64,000 nt of DNA from Janibacter endophyticus (GCF_016888335.1 NZ_JAFEJG010000004.1:2294001-2358000); one strand, 5' to 3'. Numbered from the stretch's first letter, positions 16,516 to 26,519 are shown. Translations and numbers: made by a program. The notes: generated by a model not told the origin, from the sequence alone.

Positions 16516-18807
16516 TCAGTCCGGCACCTCGAGGCCGAGGGCGGTGGCCCTCGCCCGGACCGACTCGGCGCTGCGCCCGCTCTGCCGGACGAGCTCCTCG
16601 AGGGTCAGGCCGAGATCGGCACCGTCGCGCAGCTCGTCGTCGTCCTGCTGCCCCCAGCCCACCCCCTTGGTCACCGCGGTACGGGCGCCGCCTGCGGGAC
16701 CCGGGTCGACCGCGACCGGCCGAGGGTGCTCCGCACCGTCGGCATCCGTGCTCGCCGCCACGCCACCGGCGACGACCGCGCCGGTGAGGCCGCGCCGCGC
16801 GGGGTCGGCGACGGGCATCGGCGGCGGCGCCGTCTCGTCGAGCCGACGCAGCGCCCCGAGCACGAGCTGCTTGTCGGTCGTCGGCCAGAAGGGCGGGAGC
16901 GAGCGCTGGAGGAAGCCGGCGTAGCGCGCCTTGACCATCCGGTGGTCGAGGAAGGCGACCACCCCGCGGTCGTCACCGCGCCGGACGAGCCGGCCGGCGC
17001 CCTGGGCCAGCCGCAGCGCGGCGTGCGTCGCCGAGACGGCCATGAAGCCGTTGCCGCCCCGTCGCCCGATCTCCTCGGCGCGGGCGGAGGACAGCGGGTC
17101 GTCGGGGCGCGGGAAGGGGATGCGGTCGATGAGCACGAGCTGGCAGCTGCTGCCCGGCACGTCGACGCCCTGCCAGAGGGTGAGCGTGCCGAAGAGGCAG
17201 GTCCGGGGGTCCTTGGCGAACTCACGCACGAGGGTGGTGATCTGGTCCTCCCCCTGGCACAGGACCGGGTAGTCGTCACCCAGCCGCTCGCGCATCGCCT
17301 CGGACGCCTCACGGGCGGCGCGCATCGAGGAGAAGAGGCCGAGGGTGCGCCCGCCCGCGGCCCGGACGAGCTCCTCGATCTCGTCGAGCGTCTGCGGGGC
17401 CAGCCCGTCACGGCCCGGGGCGGGGAGGTGCTCGGCGACGTAGGCGATCGCTTGCTCGGGATAGGCGAAGGGGGACCCGACGTCGAGTCCTCGCCAGGGT
17501 GGCGCGCCCTCGCCGCGCAGCCCGAGGGTGCCGGCGACTGCGTCGAAGGTGCCGCCGAGCTCGAGGGTGGCGGAGGTGAGGACGACGGTGCGACTCGTCG
17601 GTCCCTCCTCGCCTGCCTCGGATGGTGAGTCGTCCTCGAAGATCTTGTCGCGGACGAGCATCGCGACGCTCATCGGGGCGACGCGCAGGACCGGGCCGCG
17701 GCGGGGGTCCTTCGAGAGCCAGACGACGTCGAGGTCGCGCTCCTCGAGGATGCGGCCGGCGACGTCGAAGAGGGCCTCCATCGCGGCGAGGGCGACCTGG
17801 CGGCCGCCGTCGACGTCGGCGCCCTTCTCCGGCTTGAGCTCGGTGAGCAGACCGCGGCTCACCTCGCGGAGCCGCCCCACGGTCAGGGCCAGCGCGTCGG
17901 GCAGACCGGCACGCATCCGCCCCTCGGGGGCCTCCTCGAGCTGAGACTCGAGCGCGACCGCCAGGTCCTCGAGCTCGTCGGTGGAGTCGACCATCTTCCC
18001 GGCCCGCTTCGCCGCGCCCCGGATCGCCCCGGCGGTCAGCTCGTCGGTGATCGTCGAGGTGACCCGGTCGACGAGCTCGTGGGCCTCGTCGACGACGAGG
18101 ACGTCGTGCGGCGGCAGGAGGTGGCGACCCTCGAAGGCGTCGATCGCCATGAAGGAGTGGTTGGTGACGACGACGTCGACGTCCTTGGCGGCCTGGCGGG
18201 AGCGCTCGACGAAGCACTCGGCGAGCTCGGGGCACCGGCTGCCGAGGCACTCCTCGGCGCTCACCGACACCTGGCGCCAGGCCCGCTCGGAGACGCCCGG
18301 GACGAGCTCGTCGCGGTCGCCGGACTCGCTCTCCTGCGCCCACTCGCGCAGGCGGACGACCTCCTGGCCGAGCCGTCCGGCGGCGGCGTCGACCTCACCG
18401 AGGTCGAGCAGGCCGGGGTCGTCATCGGGGAAGCCGCCGACGAGCTTGTGCCGGCACACGTAGTTGCGCCGGCCCTTGACGAGCGCGTAGGTCGGGCGGC
18501 GGCCGAGCGGTCCCGCGAGGGACGCGGCGAGCCGGGGCATGTCACGGTCGACGATCTGGGCCTGGAGCGCGAGCGTGGCCGTCGCGACGACAGCCGGGCG
18601 GCCGCTGCGCATCGCGTGGGCGACGGCGGGGACGAGGTAGGCGAGCGACTTGCCGGTGCCGGTGCCGGCCTGGACGAGGAGGTGCTCGCCGGTCTCGACG
18701 GCCGCGGCGACGGCCCGCGCCATCTCGACCTGGCCGGTCCGGGTCGACCCGCCGACGCCACCCACGGCGGCCGCGAGCAGGTCGTCGAGAGGGGGCTGGG
18801 CTGGCAC
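16516..18807 (-). CDS. ATP-dependent DNA helicase, DinG/XPD type
   Basis: Superfamily 2 Fe-S helicase, 763 residues. Walker A GTGTGKS is near residues 43-49 and the DEAH box appears as DEAHE in VVDEAHELVD. Four cysteines that would hold the [4Fe-4S] cluster lie between them (one in YVCRHK and three in ECLGSRCPELAEC). Motif VI is QGAGRLVRRG. DinG-like helicases unwind forked DNA, R-loops and G-quadruplexes during repair. The last 130 residues, rich in Ala, Pro and Asp, form an unusual linker ending in a SAP-like or helix-hairpin segment. The GTG start is supported by TAGGGT 6 nt upstream. Confidence 0.93.
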   Translation of the reverse strand: MPAQPPLDDLLAAAVGGVGGSTRTGQVEMARAVAAAVETGEHLLVQAGTGTGKSLAYLVPAVAHAMRSGRPAVVATATLALQAQIVDRDMPRLAASLAGPLGRRPTYALVKGRRNYVCRHKLVGGFPDDDPGLLDLGEVDAAAGRLGQEVVRLREWAQESESGDRDELVPGVSERAWRQVSVSAEECLGSRCPELAECFVERSRQAAKDVDVVVTNHSFMAIDAFEGRHLLPPHDVLVVDEAHELVDRVTSTITDELTAGAIRGAAKRAGKMVDSTDELEDLAVALESQLEEAPEGRMRAGLPDALALTVGRLREVSRGLLTELKPEKGADVDGGRQVALAAMEALFDVAGRILEERDLDVVWLSKDPRRGPVLRVAPMSVAMLVRDKIFEDDSPSEAGEEGPTSRTVVLTSATLELGGTFDAVAGTLGLRGEGAPPWRGLDVGSPFAYPEQAIAYVAEHLPAPGRDGLAPQTLDEIEELVRAAGGRTLGLFSSMRAAREASEAMRERLGDDYPVLCQGEDQITTLVREFAKDPRTCLFGTLTLWQGVDVPGSSCQLVLIDRIPFPRPDDPLSSARAEEIGRRGGNGFMAVSATHAALRLAQGAGRLVRRGDDRGVVAFLDHRMVKARYAGFLQRSLPPFWPTTDKQLVLGALRRLDETAPPPMPVADPARRGLTGAVVAGGVAASTDADGAEHPRPVAVDPGPAGGARTAVTKGVGWGQQDDDELRDGADLGLTLEELVRQSGRSAESVRARATALGLEVPD

Positions 18808-18813
18808 CCGGCC

Positions 18814-18819
18814 ACCCTA
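18814..18819 (-). promoter_or_regulatory. -10 element TAGGGT
   Basis: Minus-strand TAGGGT, 6 nt before the helicase GTG at 18807. Confidence 0.6.
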
Positions 18820-18859
18820 GTGGCCCGCACCGACTCCCCCTTCGCCCGTTGTGGAGGAC

Positions 18860-18865
18860 TAGCGT
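18860..18865 (+). promoter_or_regulatory. -10 element TAGCGT
   Basis: TAGCGT ends 6 nt before the fhs GTG at 18872; TTGTGG lies upstream, too close to be a proper -35. Confidence 0.6.
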
Positions 18866-18871
18866 GGACTC

Positions 18872-20596
18872 GTGACCACGGACGCTCACCCCTTCCCCTC
18901 CGACCTCGAGATCGCCGGCGCCGCAACCCTGCGCCCGATGGACGAGATCGCCACCGCCCTGGGCCTCGAGCCCGACGACGTCGAGGACTACGGCCGTGAC
19001 CTGGCCAAGATCGACCTCGCTCGTTTCGACCTCGCGGCACTAGCCGCCTCCACCAGGCCGCAGGGCCGTCTCGTCGTCGTCACCGCCGTGACGCCGACCC
19101 CGCTCGGGGAGGGCAAGACGACCGTCTGCGTCGGGCTGAGCCAGGGCCTGCGGCGGCTCGGGACCAACGCCGTCGTCACCCTGCGCCAGCCGTCGATGGG
19201 GCCGACCTTCGGCATCAAGGGCGGGGCCGCCGGTGGCGGCTACAGCCAGGTCGTGCCGATGGACAAGCTCAACCTCCACCTCACCGGCGACTTCCACGCG
19301 ATCACTGCGGCGCACAACCTGCTCGCCGCGATGATCGACAACCACCTCCACTTCGGCAACGAGCTCGACCTCGACGCGCGCAACATCACCTGGCGACGGG
19401 TCCTCGACGTCAACGACCGCTCGCTGCGCGACATCGTCGTCGGTCTCGGTGACCGCGTCGACGGTGTGCCTCGGCAGACCGGCTTCGACATCACGGCGGC
19501 GAGCGAGCTCATGGTCCTCATGACCCTGGCCACCTCGCTCAAGGACCTCCGTGAGCGCCTGGGCCGGATCGTGATCGGATACTCCACGACGGGCGACCCC
19601 GTCACCGCCGAGCAGCTCGGCGCCGCCGGCGCGATGGCGGTCGTCCTGCGCGATGCCCTCAAGCCCAACCTCATGCAGACGCTCGAGGGCGGACCCGCGC
19701 TCGTCCACCTCGGCCCCTTCGGCAACATCGCGACCGGTACCTCCTCGATCATCGCCGACCGCATCGCGCTCGACCACGCCGACGTGGTCGTGACCGAGGC
19801 CGGCTTCGGCTCCGACATGGGGGCCGAGCGCTTCTTCAACGTCAAGTGCCGCGTCGGCGGCCTCACCCCGGACGTGGCCGTCGTCGTCGTGACCGTCCGT
19901 GCGCTCAAGGCACACTCGGGGCGCTTCGACATCCGCGCCGGCCGGGCACTGCCCGAGGAGCTGCTCACCGAGTCCCCCGAGGACGTGCGGGCCGGGCTGG
20001 CCAACCTGCGCAAGCACGTCGAGATCGTGCGGTCCTTCGGGGTCTCCCCCGTCATCGCGATCAACGCCTTCCCCCAGGACCACGACAGCGAGCACGCGGT
20101 GATCAGCGAGCTCGCCGAGGAGCTCGGGGTGCGCTGGGCGGTGACCCGGCACGTCGCAAAGGGTGGCGCCGGCGCGGAGGAGCTGTCCCGGGCCGTGCTC
20201 GCCGCCTGCGACGACGACGTCGACTTCCGCTTCACCTATCCGCTCGAGGCGAGCCTGACCGAGAAGATCGAGGCCGTCGCGACGCGGGTCTACGGCGCGG
20301 ACGGCATCGACGTCGCACCGGCCGCCGCCAAGGCGCTCGCGGAGTACGAGCGGCTGGGCTTCGGCGAGCTGCCGGTCGTCATCGCCAAGACCCACCTGTC
20401 GATCAGCTCCGACCCCGCGCTCCTCGGGGCGCCCACAGGCTGGCGGATGCCGGTCCGCGAGGTGCGCGCCAACGTCGGCGCAGGCTACGTCTACGCGATC
20501 TGCGGGGACATGCGGACGATGCCGGGCCTGTCCCGCCACCCCAACGCCGAGCGCATCGACATCTCCGCCGACGGCATGATCTCCGGACTCTCCTGA
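18872..20596 (+). CDS. fhs: Formate--tetrahydrofolate ligase
   Basis: Makes 10-formyl-tetrahydrofolate from formate, ATP and tetrahydrofolate, feeding one-carbon units to purine and fMet-tRNA synthesis. The 574-residue protein has the P-loop TPLGEGKTT near residues 75-83, the folate-binding RQPSMGPTFGIKGG, and the ETEAGFGSD-like EAGFGSDMGAERF. Length and motifs match the family. GTG 18872 is set by the -10 element. It stands alone, divergent from the DinG-type helicase and convergent with an SDR only 12 bp away, with no obvious hairpin between the stops. Confidence 0.97.
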   Translation: MTTDAHPFPSDLEIAGAATLRPMDEIATALGLEPDDVEDYGRDLAKIDLARFDLAALAASTRPQGRLVVVTAVTPTPLGEGKTTVCVGLSQGLRRLGTNAVVTLRQPSMGPTFGIKGGAAGGGYSQVVPMDKLNLHLTGDFHAITAAHNLLAAMIDNHLHFGNELDLDARNITWRRVLDVNDRSLRDIVVGLGDRVDGVPRQTGFDITAASELMVLMTLATSLKDLRERLGRIVIGYSTTGDPVTAEQLGAAGAMAVVLRDALKPNLMQTLEGGPALVHLGPFGNIATGTSSIIADRIALDHADVVVTEAGFGSDMGAERFFNVKCRVGGLTPDVAVVVVTVRALKAHSGRFDIRAGRALPEELLTESPEDVRAGLANLRKHVEIVRSFGVSPVIAINAFPQDHDSEHAVISELAEELGVRWAVTRHVAKGGAGAEELSRAVLAACDDDVDFRFTYPLEASLTEKIEAVATRVYGADGIDVAPAAAKALAEYERLGFGELPVVIAKTHLSISSDPALLGAPTGWRMPVREVRANVGAGYVYAICGDMRTMPGLSRHPNAERIDISADGMISGLS

Positions 20597-20608
20597 GCGC
20601 CTCAGAGA

Positions 20609-21373
20609 TCAGGTCGCCCCGGGCTGCTGCATGAGACCGCCGTCGGCGAAGATCGTCGTCGCGGTGATGTAGGCGGCCGCGTCGGAGGCGACGAAGCAGG
20701 TCACCTTGCCCATCTGCTCGGGCGTCCCCAGGTGGCGAAGGGGGATCGCGGCCCGCAGCGCCGCCTTGTGGGCCGCGTCGTCACCCGTGTTGATCGGGGT
20801 CTCGATGGCGCCCGGCGCGACGTTGACGACGCGGATACCGTGCGGGCCGAGCTCGACGCCGGCGGTCCGGGCGAGCATCCGCATGCCCCCCTTGGAGATG
20901 CAGTAGGTGAGGTCGCTGGGCATCGGCCAGTCCTCGTGGGTGCTGCTCGTGTTGATGACGACCCCCCCACCGCCCTGGGCGATGAACTGCTCGGCGGCGA
21001 TCTTGGTGCCGAAGGTCGCGCCCTTGAGGTTGATCGCCATCTGGAGGTCGTAGCGCTCCTCGGTGAGGGTCAGCAGCTGCTGGTGGAGCTCGACGCCGGC
21101 GTTGTTGACCCACACGTCGATGCGACCGAAGGCCTCGACGGCCGCGTCCTTGAGACGCGTGAGGTCGGCGACCGAGCTGACGTCGGCCTCGACGGCGATC
21201 GCCCGCTCGGGGCCACCGAGCTCCTCGACCATCTGGGCAGCATGCTCGGGCTCGGAGACGTAGTCGATGACGACCCTCGCCCCCTGCGCGGACGCCTCAC
21301 GGACGATGCCCTCGCCGATGCCGCTGTTGCCGCCGGTGACGACGACGACCTTGTCATGCAGCGCCTTGCTCAC
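20609..21373 (-). CDS. Glucose-1-dehydrogenase-like SDR
   Basis: Classical SDR of 254 residues: TGGNSGIG for cofactor binding near residue 13, NNAG, a catalytic serine in NTSSTHED, and YCISK as the active-site pair. The pattern VINTSSTHEDWPMP is typical of Bacillus-type glucose 1-dehydrogenases, so a sugar or polyol substrate is reasonable but unproven. The GTG at 21371-21373 overlaps the stop of the GH63-like gene (GTGA), so the two are co-translated; a hydrolase that frees glucose followed by a dehydrogenase that oxidises it would be a sensible pair. Confidence 0.85.
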   Translation of the reverse strand: MSKALHDKVVVVTGGNSGIGEGIVREASAQGARVVIDYVSEPEHAAQMVEELGGPERAIAVEADVSSVADLTRLKDAAVEAFGRIDVWVNNAGVELHQQLLTLTEERYDLQMAINLKGATFGTKIAAEQFIAQGGGGVVINTSSTHEDWPMPSDLTYCISKGGMRMLARTAGVELGPHGIRVVNVAPGAIETPINTGDDAAHKAALRAAIPLRHLGTPEQMGKVTCFVASDAAAYITATTIFADGGLMQQPGAT

Positions 21374-24075
21374 TTCTCGATCTCCTCGTGGACGTCGCGG
21401 TGGGTGATGCAGATGAGGTGGGCGACCATCGAGGTCCACCCGCTCTGGTGGGATGCGCCGAGACCGGCGCCGGTGTCGCCGTGGAAGTACTCGGAGAAGG
21501 TCGGGTGCGCCTGGCCCCACAGCGGACCCGTCGGCACGTGGACCGGGTCGCTCGGCCGGCGCCCGTCCTCCTTGACGCGGAACATGTCGATGAGCCGCTG
21601 CTCGATGCCGAGCGCGACCTCCTTGTACGTGGCCTGGTGGCCCGACCCGGTCGGGAACTCCAGCGTCTCGTCGCGCATGAGGTCGACCCCGTAGGTGCGG
21701 ATCGCGTCGGTGAGCAGGACGTTGACGGGGAACCAGACCGGTCCGCGCCAGTTGCTGTTGCCGCCGAACATGCCGTTCTCCGACTCGGCCGGGGTGTACC
21801 GGACCGACATGTCCTGTCCGTCGAGGTGCACGCTCACCCCGTCGCGGTAGGCGGCGGAGAGCGAGCGGATCCCGTAGGGCGAAAGGAACTCGGACTCGTC
21901 GAGGAGCACCGACAGGACCCGGCGCAGCCGGTCGGGGTGCATGAGCGAGAGGGTGAGGTCGGGCTCGCCGTCGTGCACGGTGTGCAGGACCGACCGGGTG
22001 AGATCGGGGCGGTTCTCCCGCAGCCAGGCGAGGTGATGGGTGAAGTCGGGCAGGTCTCCCTCGACCCAGTCCGGCTCGTCGGCCACGGCCATGAGCGGCA
22101 GCAGGCCGACCATGGAGCGGATCTTGATCGGCGTCGAGCGGCCGGCCTCGTCGACGACGACGTCGTAGTAGAAGCCGTCCTCGTCGTTCCAGAGCGAGAC
22201 CGCGTGGGTACCGAAGTGGTTCATCGCGTCGGCGATGGCGAGGAAGTGCTCGAGGAACTTCGTCGCGCTCTCGTCCCATGCCGGGGTCTGCCGCGCCAGC
22301 TCCCACGAAATCCGGAGCATGTTGAGGCAGAAGAACGCCATCCAGCTCGTCGCGTCGGACTGCTCGAGCCGCTGCCCCTCGGGCAGTCCCTCGGAGCGGT
22401 CGAAGGGGCCGATGTTGTCCATCCCTAGGAAGCCGCCCTCGAAGAGGTTGGAGTCGTCGGAGTCCTTGCGGTTGACCCACCAGCCGAAGTTCAGCAGCAG
22501 CTTGGTGAAGATGCGCACGAGGAAGTCCGTGTCCTGCGCCCCCTCGATGGCGTAGACGTGCCAGGCCGCCCAGGCGTGCACGGGCGGGTTGACGTCACCG
22601 AAGTTCCACTCGTAGGCGGGCAGCTGGCCGTTGGGGTGCTGCGCCCACTCGCGGCACATGAGCCGCAGCTGGTCCTTGGCGAAGGCCGGGTCGACGTGCG
22701 CGATCGCCACGCAGTGGAAGGCGAGGTCCCAGGCGGCGAACCACGGGTACTCCCACTCGTCGGGCATCGAGATGATGTCGGCCAGCGCCAGGTGGCGCCA
22801 CTCGACGTTGCGCCCCTCCTCCTTCGCCCGGCGCTCGGCCGGCGGCTCGGGCTGGCTCGGGTCACCCTCGAGCCACTCGCCGATGTCGTAGCGGTAGAGC
22901 TGCTTGCACCACATGAGGCCGGCGAAGGCCCGCCTCGCGACGAGGCGGTCCTCCTCGGGCGTCGCGGCCGGGATGACGGTCCCGTAGAACTCGTCGGCCT
23001 CGGCCCGCCGCGCCTGGGCCGTCGCGTCCGCATGGGCGAAGGGGTGAGCCCTCGCCTCGTCGTCGAGCTCGTCCTCGCGGACGAGACGGAGGCGCACGGT
23101 GACGCTCTCCCCCGGCGGGACGGCGTCGAGGTGCCAGCGCAGCCCGGCCTTGGTGCCGGTGCCCTCGGCGAGCAGCGAGGGGTCGCCGTGGACGACGGTC
23201 TGGTCGATCGCGTTGGTGGGGTGCGCCGCCTGGCCGTCGCCGTGGCCGAAGGTCGCGAGCGTGTTGGTCTCGTTGTCGCACAGCAGCACCTCGGGGGGTC
23301 CGTGCGCCCCTGACTCGGCGAAGACCACATACCGACCCAGCCACTCGTGCTCGGTGACGAGGACGACGTGGCTGTCACCCCCTTCGCCCCGGTCCTGCAC
23401 GGTGATCGAGGGGCGCCGGTCGTCCCGGCCCCACGACCAGGTGTTGCGGAACCACACCTGCGGCACGAGGTCGAGCGGCGCCGCGTCCGGGCCGTGGTTG
23501 GTCGCCGTGTACTCGAGGTACATGTCGGTCGGCGAGGCCTTGACGTGCCGGGTCACGACGTCGAAGAAGCGGTCTCCTTCGAGCACCCCGGTGTCGCTGA
23601 GCTCGTACTCGTCGGCGTCGTAGCCGCGCGCGGCGTTCTCCGCGACGAGCTGCTCGTAGGGATAGGCGGCCTGCGGGTAGCGGTAGAGGTACTCGGCGAA
23701 GGAGTGGGTCGGGGTGGCGTCGACGTGCCACCAGTACTCCTTGGCGTCCTCGCCGTGGTTGCCCTGCGGGCCGGCGAGCCCGAAGAGCCGCTCCTTGAGC
23801 CGGTCGTCCTGCCCGTTCCACAGCGCGACGGCGACGTTGAGGAAGCCGTAGCGGTCGGTGAGCCCGCCGATGCCGTCCTCGCCCCAGCGGTAGGCGCGGG
23901 TGTGGGCGTGGTCGAAGGGGAAGGAGTCCCACGCCTCGCCGTCGGCGGAGTAGTCCTCGCGGACGGTCCCCCACTGGCGTCCCGAGACGTAGGGCCCCCA
24001 CAGCCGCCAGGGGGCGTCGCTGTCGGCGGAGTCGTGGAGTCGGGCGTGCTCGGGAGAGGTCGTCGGCTCGGTCAC
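21370..24075 (-). CDS. GH63 / MGH1-like glycoside hydrolase (putative alpha-glucosidase)
   Basis: A 901-residue cytoplasmic protein without a signal peptide. It has an N-terminal beta-rich region (about residues 1-400) and an (alpha/alpha)6 barrel with GH63 features, such as WFAAWDLAFHCVAIAHVDP and WNDEDGFYYDVV near the expected acid/base and GGNSNWRGPVWFPVN near the C-terminal catalytic region. Family members cleave alpha-linked glucose from oligosaccharides, including mannosylglycerate-type compatible solutes in actinomycetes; the substrate here is unknown. The GTG at 24073-24075 has TACAGT 7 nt upstream. It is followed by the co-translated SDR. Confidence 0.85.
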   Translation of the reverse strand: MTEPTTSPEHARLHDSADSDAPWRLWGPYVSGRQWGTVREDYSADGEAWDSFPFDHAHTRAYRWGEDGIGGLTDRYGFLNVAVALWNGQDDRLKERLFGLAGPQGNHGEDAKEYWWHVDATPTHSFAEYLYRYPQAAYPYEQLVAENAARGYDADEYELSDTGVLEGDRFFDVVTRHVKASPTDMYLEYTATNHGPDAAPLDLVPQVWFRNTWSWGRDDRRPSITVQDRGEGGDSHVVLVTEHEWLGRYVVFAESGAHGPPEVLLCDNETNTLATFGHGDGQAAHPTNAIDQTVVHGDPSLLAEGTGTKAGLRWHLDAVPPGESVTVRLRLVREDELDDEARAHPFAHADATAQARRAEADEFYGTVIPAATPEEDRLVARRAFAGLMWCKQLYRYDIGEWLEGDPSQPEPPAERRAKEEGRNVEWRHLALADIISMPDEWEYPWFAAWDLAFHCVAIAHVDPAFAKDQLRLMCREWAQHPNGQLPAYEWNFGDVNPPVHAWAAWHVYAIEGAQDTDFLVRIFTKLLLNFGWWVNRKDSDDSNLFEGGFLGMDNIGPFDRSEGLPEGQRLEQSDATSWMAFFCLNMLRISWELARQTPAWDESATKFLEHFLAIADAMNHFGTHAVSLWNDEDGFYYDVVVDEAGRSTPIKIRSMVGLLPLMAVADEPDWVEGDLPDFTHHLAWLRENRPDLTRSVLHTVHDGEPDLTLSLMHPDRLRRVLSVLLDESEFLSPYGIRSLSAAYRDGVSVHLDGQDMSVRYTPAESENGMFGGNSNWRGPVWFPVNVLLTDAIRTYGVDLMRDETLEFPTGSGHQATYKEVALGIEQRLIDMFRVKEDGRRPSDPVHVPTGPLWGQAHPTFSEYFHGDTGAGLGASHQSGWTSMVAHLICITHRDVHEEIEK

Positions 24076-24095
24076 GCCGCCAACTGTAGGTTCGC

Positions 24096-25430
24096 TCAGT
24101 CGCGAAGGGGGATCAACGGGTCGGGCACCGCGTCGGTCACCCGGTTGAGCGCCCGCATGCCGTGGAAGCCGATGAGGGCGGCGGCCGTGCCGAGAGCGAT
24201 GCCGGCGAGCTGGATGTCGCCGATCTCCCACGTGTAGTCGGCGATGCCGATGATGAGCGCGACCGCCCCGGTCATGAGGTTGATCGGGTTGCCGAGGTCG
24301 ACGCGGTTCTCGATCCAGATCTTCATGCCGAGCAGGCCGATCATCCCGTAGAGGGCGGTGCCGGCGCCGCCGAGGACGCCGGCGGGCACGGTCGCGATGA
24401 GCTGGCCGAACTTCGGGCTCATCGAGAGGAGCACGGCGAAGATCGCCGCGACCCAGTAGGCGGCCGTCGAGTAGACGCGGGTGGCGGCCATGACGCCGAT
24501 GTTCTCCGCGTAGGTCGTCGTGCCCGAGCCGCCGCCGGAGCCGGCGAGGGTCGTCGCGAGACCGTCGGCGATGAGCGCTCGACCCATGACCGGGTCGAGG
24601 TCCTCACCGGTCATCGTCGCGACCGAGCGGACGTGGCCGACGTTCTCCGCGACGAGGACGAGGATGACGGGGATGAAGAGGCCGGCGACGGCGATGTCGA
24701 AGCTCGGGGCGGTGAAGCTCGGGATGCCGACGTAGGCCGCGGTCTCGACCTTGGAGAAGTCGAGCTCCCCGCGCACCGCTGCGGTGGCATAGCCGGCCGC
24801 GACACCACCGAGGATCGCCAGGCGGGAGATCATCCCCTTGCTCAGGACGGTGAGGACGAGGATGACGACGAGCGTCACGGTGGCCGTCACGGGCGAGACG
24901 ACGAAGTTGTTCTTCGCCGCCGGTGCGAGGTTGAGCCCGATGAGGGCGACGATGGTGCCGGTGACCATCGGCGGCATGAGTGCCCGGAGCCACCGGTCGC
25001 CGGCAAGGTGGACGACGACACCGACGAGGGCGAGCGCGAGACCGGCCATGACGACGCCGCCGAGGGCGGTCGGGAGGTCGTGGCTGGCCGTCGCGGCGGT
25101 CAGCGGCGCGATGAAGGCGAAAGAGCTGCCGAGGTAGCTCGGGACCCGGCCGGCGGTGATGAGCAGGAAGAGCATCGTCCCGACACCGGAGAAGAAGAGC
25201 GTCGTCGCCGGGGGCAGTCCGGTGAGCAGCGGCACGAGGAAGGTCGCGCCGAACATCGCGACGACGTGCTGCATGCCGAGGCCGACGGTCCGGCCCCAGG
25301 ACAGTCGCTCGCCGGGGCGGACGACCTCACCGTGGGCCGGCGGTCGCCCGTCGCCGTGGAGGGTCCAGCCCAGGCCGAAGGGGGGACGGTCGTCGGTGCG
25401 GGTCTCGCGCTGCGCGGGGGGTGTGCTCAC
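24096..25430 (-). CDS. Uracil/xanthine permease, NCS2 family (UraA-like)
   Basis: Nucleobase:cation symporter-2 protein, 444 residues, with about 12-14 hydrophobic helices. GLGMQHVVAMFGATFLVP at the N-terminus, the substrate-site glutamate segment VLVAENVGHVRS and GSGTTTYAENIGVMAATR are NCS2 hallmarks and favour uracil transport. The cytoplasmic N-terminal 40 residues are Pro/Arg-rich. Start GTG 25430 is chosen over an upstream TTG because TACGCT lies 8 nt before it. It sits 20 bp after the GH63-like gene start, on the same strand and upstream of it in transcription. Confidence 0.92.
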   Translation of the reverse strand: MSTPPAQRETRTDDRPPFGLGWTLHGDGRPPAHGEVVRPGERLSWGRTVGLGMQHVVAMFGATFLVPLLTGLPPATTLFFSGVGTMLFLLITAGRVPSYLGSSFAFIAPLTAATASHDLPTALGGVVMAGLALALVGVVVHLAGDRWLRALMPPMVTGTIVALIGLNLAPAAKNNFVVSPVTATVTLVVILVLTVLSKGMISRLAILGGVAAGYATAAVRGELDFSKVETAAYVGIPSFTAPSFDIAVAGLFIPVILVLVAENVGHVRSVATMTGEDLDPVMGRALIADGLATTLAGSGGGSGTTTYAENIGVMAATRVYSTAAYWVAAIFAVLLSMSPKFGQLIATVPAGVLGGAGTALYGMIGLLGMKIWIENRVDLGNPINLMTGAVALIIGIADYTWEIGDIQLAGIALGTAAALIGFHGMRALNRVTDAVPDPLIPLRD

Positions 25431-25448
25431 GGACCGCAAGCGTAAGGG

Positions 25449-26450
25449 TCAGTCGATGCGGCGCATCATCAGGACCCCGTCACGGTCGTCGCCCTCGGCG
25501 ACCCGGATGAGACCCGGGTGACGCCCGACCTCGCGGTAGCCGAGGCTCTCGTAGAAGTCCCCGAGGCCGAGACCGTCGCGGTAGTCCAGCGTGAGGATCT
25601 CGACGCCCTCCTCGCGTGCGGTCCGGTGGATGACTGCCATGAGGTGCCGCCCGAGGCTCAGGCCTCGCCGCTCCGGCTCGACCATGACGACCTCGACGTT
25701 GCGCACGTGCGACAGCAGGGCGCTGCTCGCCCGGCGCAGGAAGCCCACGCCGAGAAGGTCCCCGGAGGGCGACACCAGCGTGACCACCGTGAGGGCACCT
25801 GTCGCGAGGGCCTGTGCGCGACGGTCCAGCTCGGCCTCGACGTCCGCGCGGGTCGCGTCCACGCCGAAGCCGACGGCGCCGCCGGCCTCGTTGACCCGGA
25901 CCCACAGGTCGATGAGCTGCTCTCGCACGGCGGGCGTGAGCGCCCTGAGGACCCGGACCCGGGGTGCCTGGAGCACCCGCCACTCGGTGCCGCGCGCCTC
26001 GTGGTCGGCCGCCGGGACGGGGATCAGGCCCGCCGACTCCGAGACGCCGTGTGTCGTGATGTCGCCGGCCGGTACCCGCATGCGCAGCGGCACGTCCGGG
26101 TACCACTCGAGCCCGTGGGCGACCGCGCGGCGCAAGGCCGCCCGCGCCCGGCCGTCCTGGGCGGAGGCCGGGTCGGAGCGCACCGTGACCGTGATGTCGT
26201 GGGCCCGCGGCCGCAGACCGACGAAGCCGAGCGACTCACCCCCTTCGCCCTCGACGACCCACGTGCCGTACCCGTCTCGGTCCCACCGATCGACCCAGCA
26301 GCGGACGACGCTGTCCGCTCGGGCCGGGTCGCCGACGAGCTCACCGAGGGCCCGCGCGTCGTCCGGCGACGGCGGGCGGAGGGTGAAGCCCGGCCCGGCG
26401 ACGGTCGTGGGCATCTCTGCCGACGACCTGACGAACGGGCGGTAGCTCAT
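25449..26450 (-). CDS. Tandem GNAT-domain acetyltransferase
   Basis: A 333-residue protein with two GNAT folds, as in the mycothiol acetyltransferase MshD group, though it is not clearly MshD. The C-terminal domain (about 180-333) is the better conserved: EVVMVEPERRGLSLGRHLM holds the acetyl-CoA pyrophosphate loop (Q/RxxGxG/A form) and DFYESLGYREVGRHPG is the usual last motif. The N-terminal domain is degenerate and may only be structural. The ATG at 26448-26450 has CACCAT 6 nt upstream. It is divergent from the DUF3516 helicase gene. Substrate unknown. Confidence 0.83.
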   Translation of the reverse strand: MSYRPFVRSSAEMPTTVAGPGFTLRPPSPDDARALGELVGDPARADSVVRCWVDRWDRDGYGTWVVEGEGGESLGFVGLRPRAHDITVTVRSDPASAQDGRARAALRRAVAHGLEWYPDVPLRMRVPAGDITTHGVSESAGLIPVPAADHEARGTEWRVLQAPRVRVLRALTPAVREQLIDLWVRVNEAGGAVGFGVDATRADVEAELDRRAQALATGALTVVTLVSPSGDLLGVGFLRRASSALLSHVRNVEVVMVEPERRGLSLGRHLMAVIHRTAREEGVEILTLDYRDGLGLGDFYESLGYREVGRHPGLIRVAEGDDRDGVLMMRRID

Positions 26451-26456
26451 GAGGCC

Positions 26457-26462
26457 ATGGTG
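26457..26462 (-). promoter_or_regulatory. -10-like element CACCAT
   Basis: Minus-strand CACCAT, 6 nt before the GNAT ATG; a weak match that is credited mainly for its spacing. Confidence 0.4.
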
Positions 26463-26519
26463 GGTCACAACCGGCCCGCGTGTCGCCCCCTCGCCGACGC
26501 GGCTGCGAGGATGGACCGG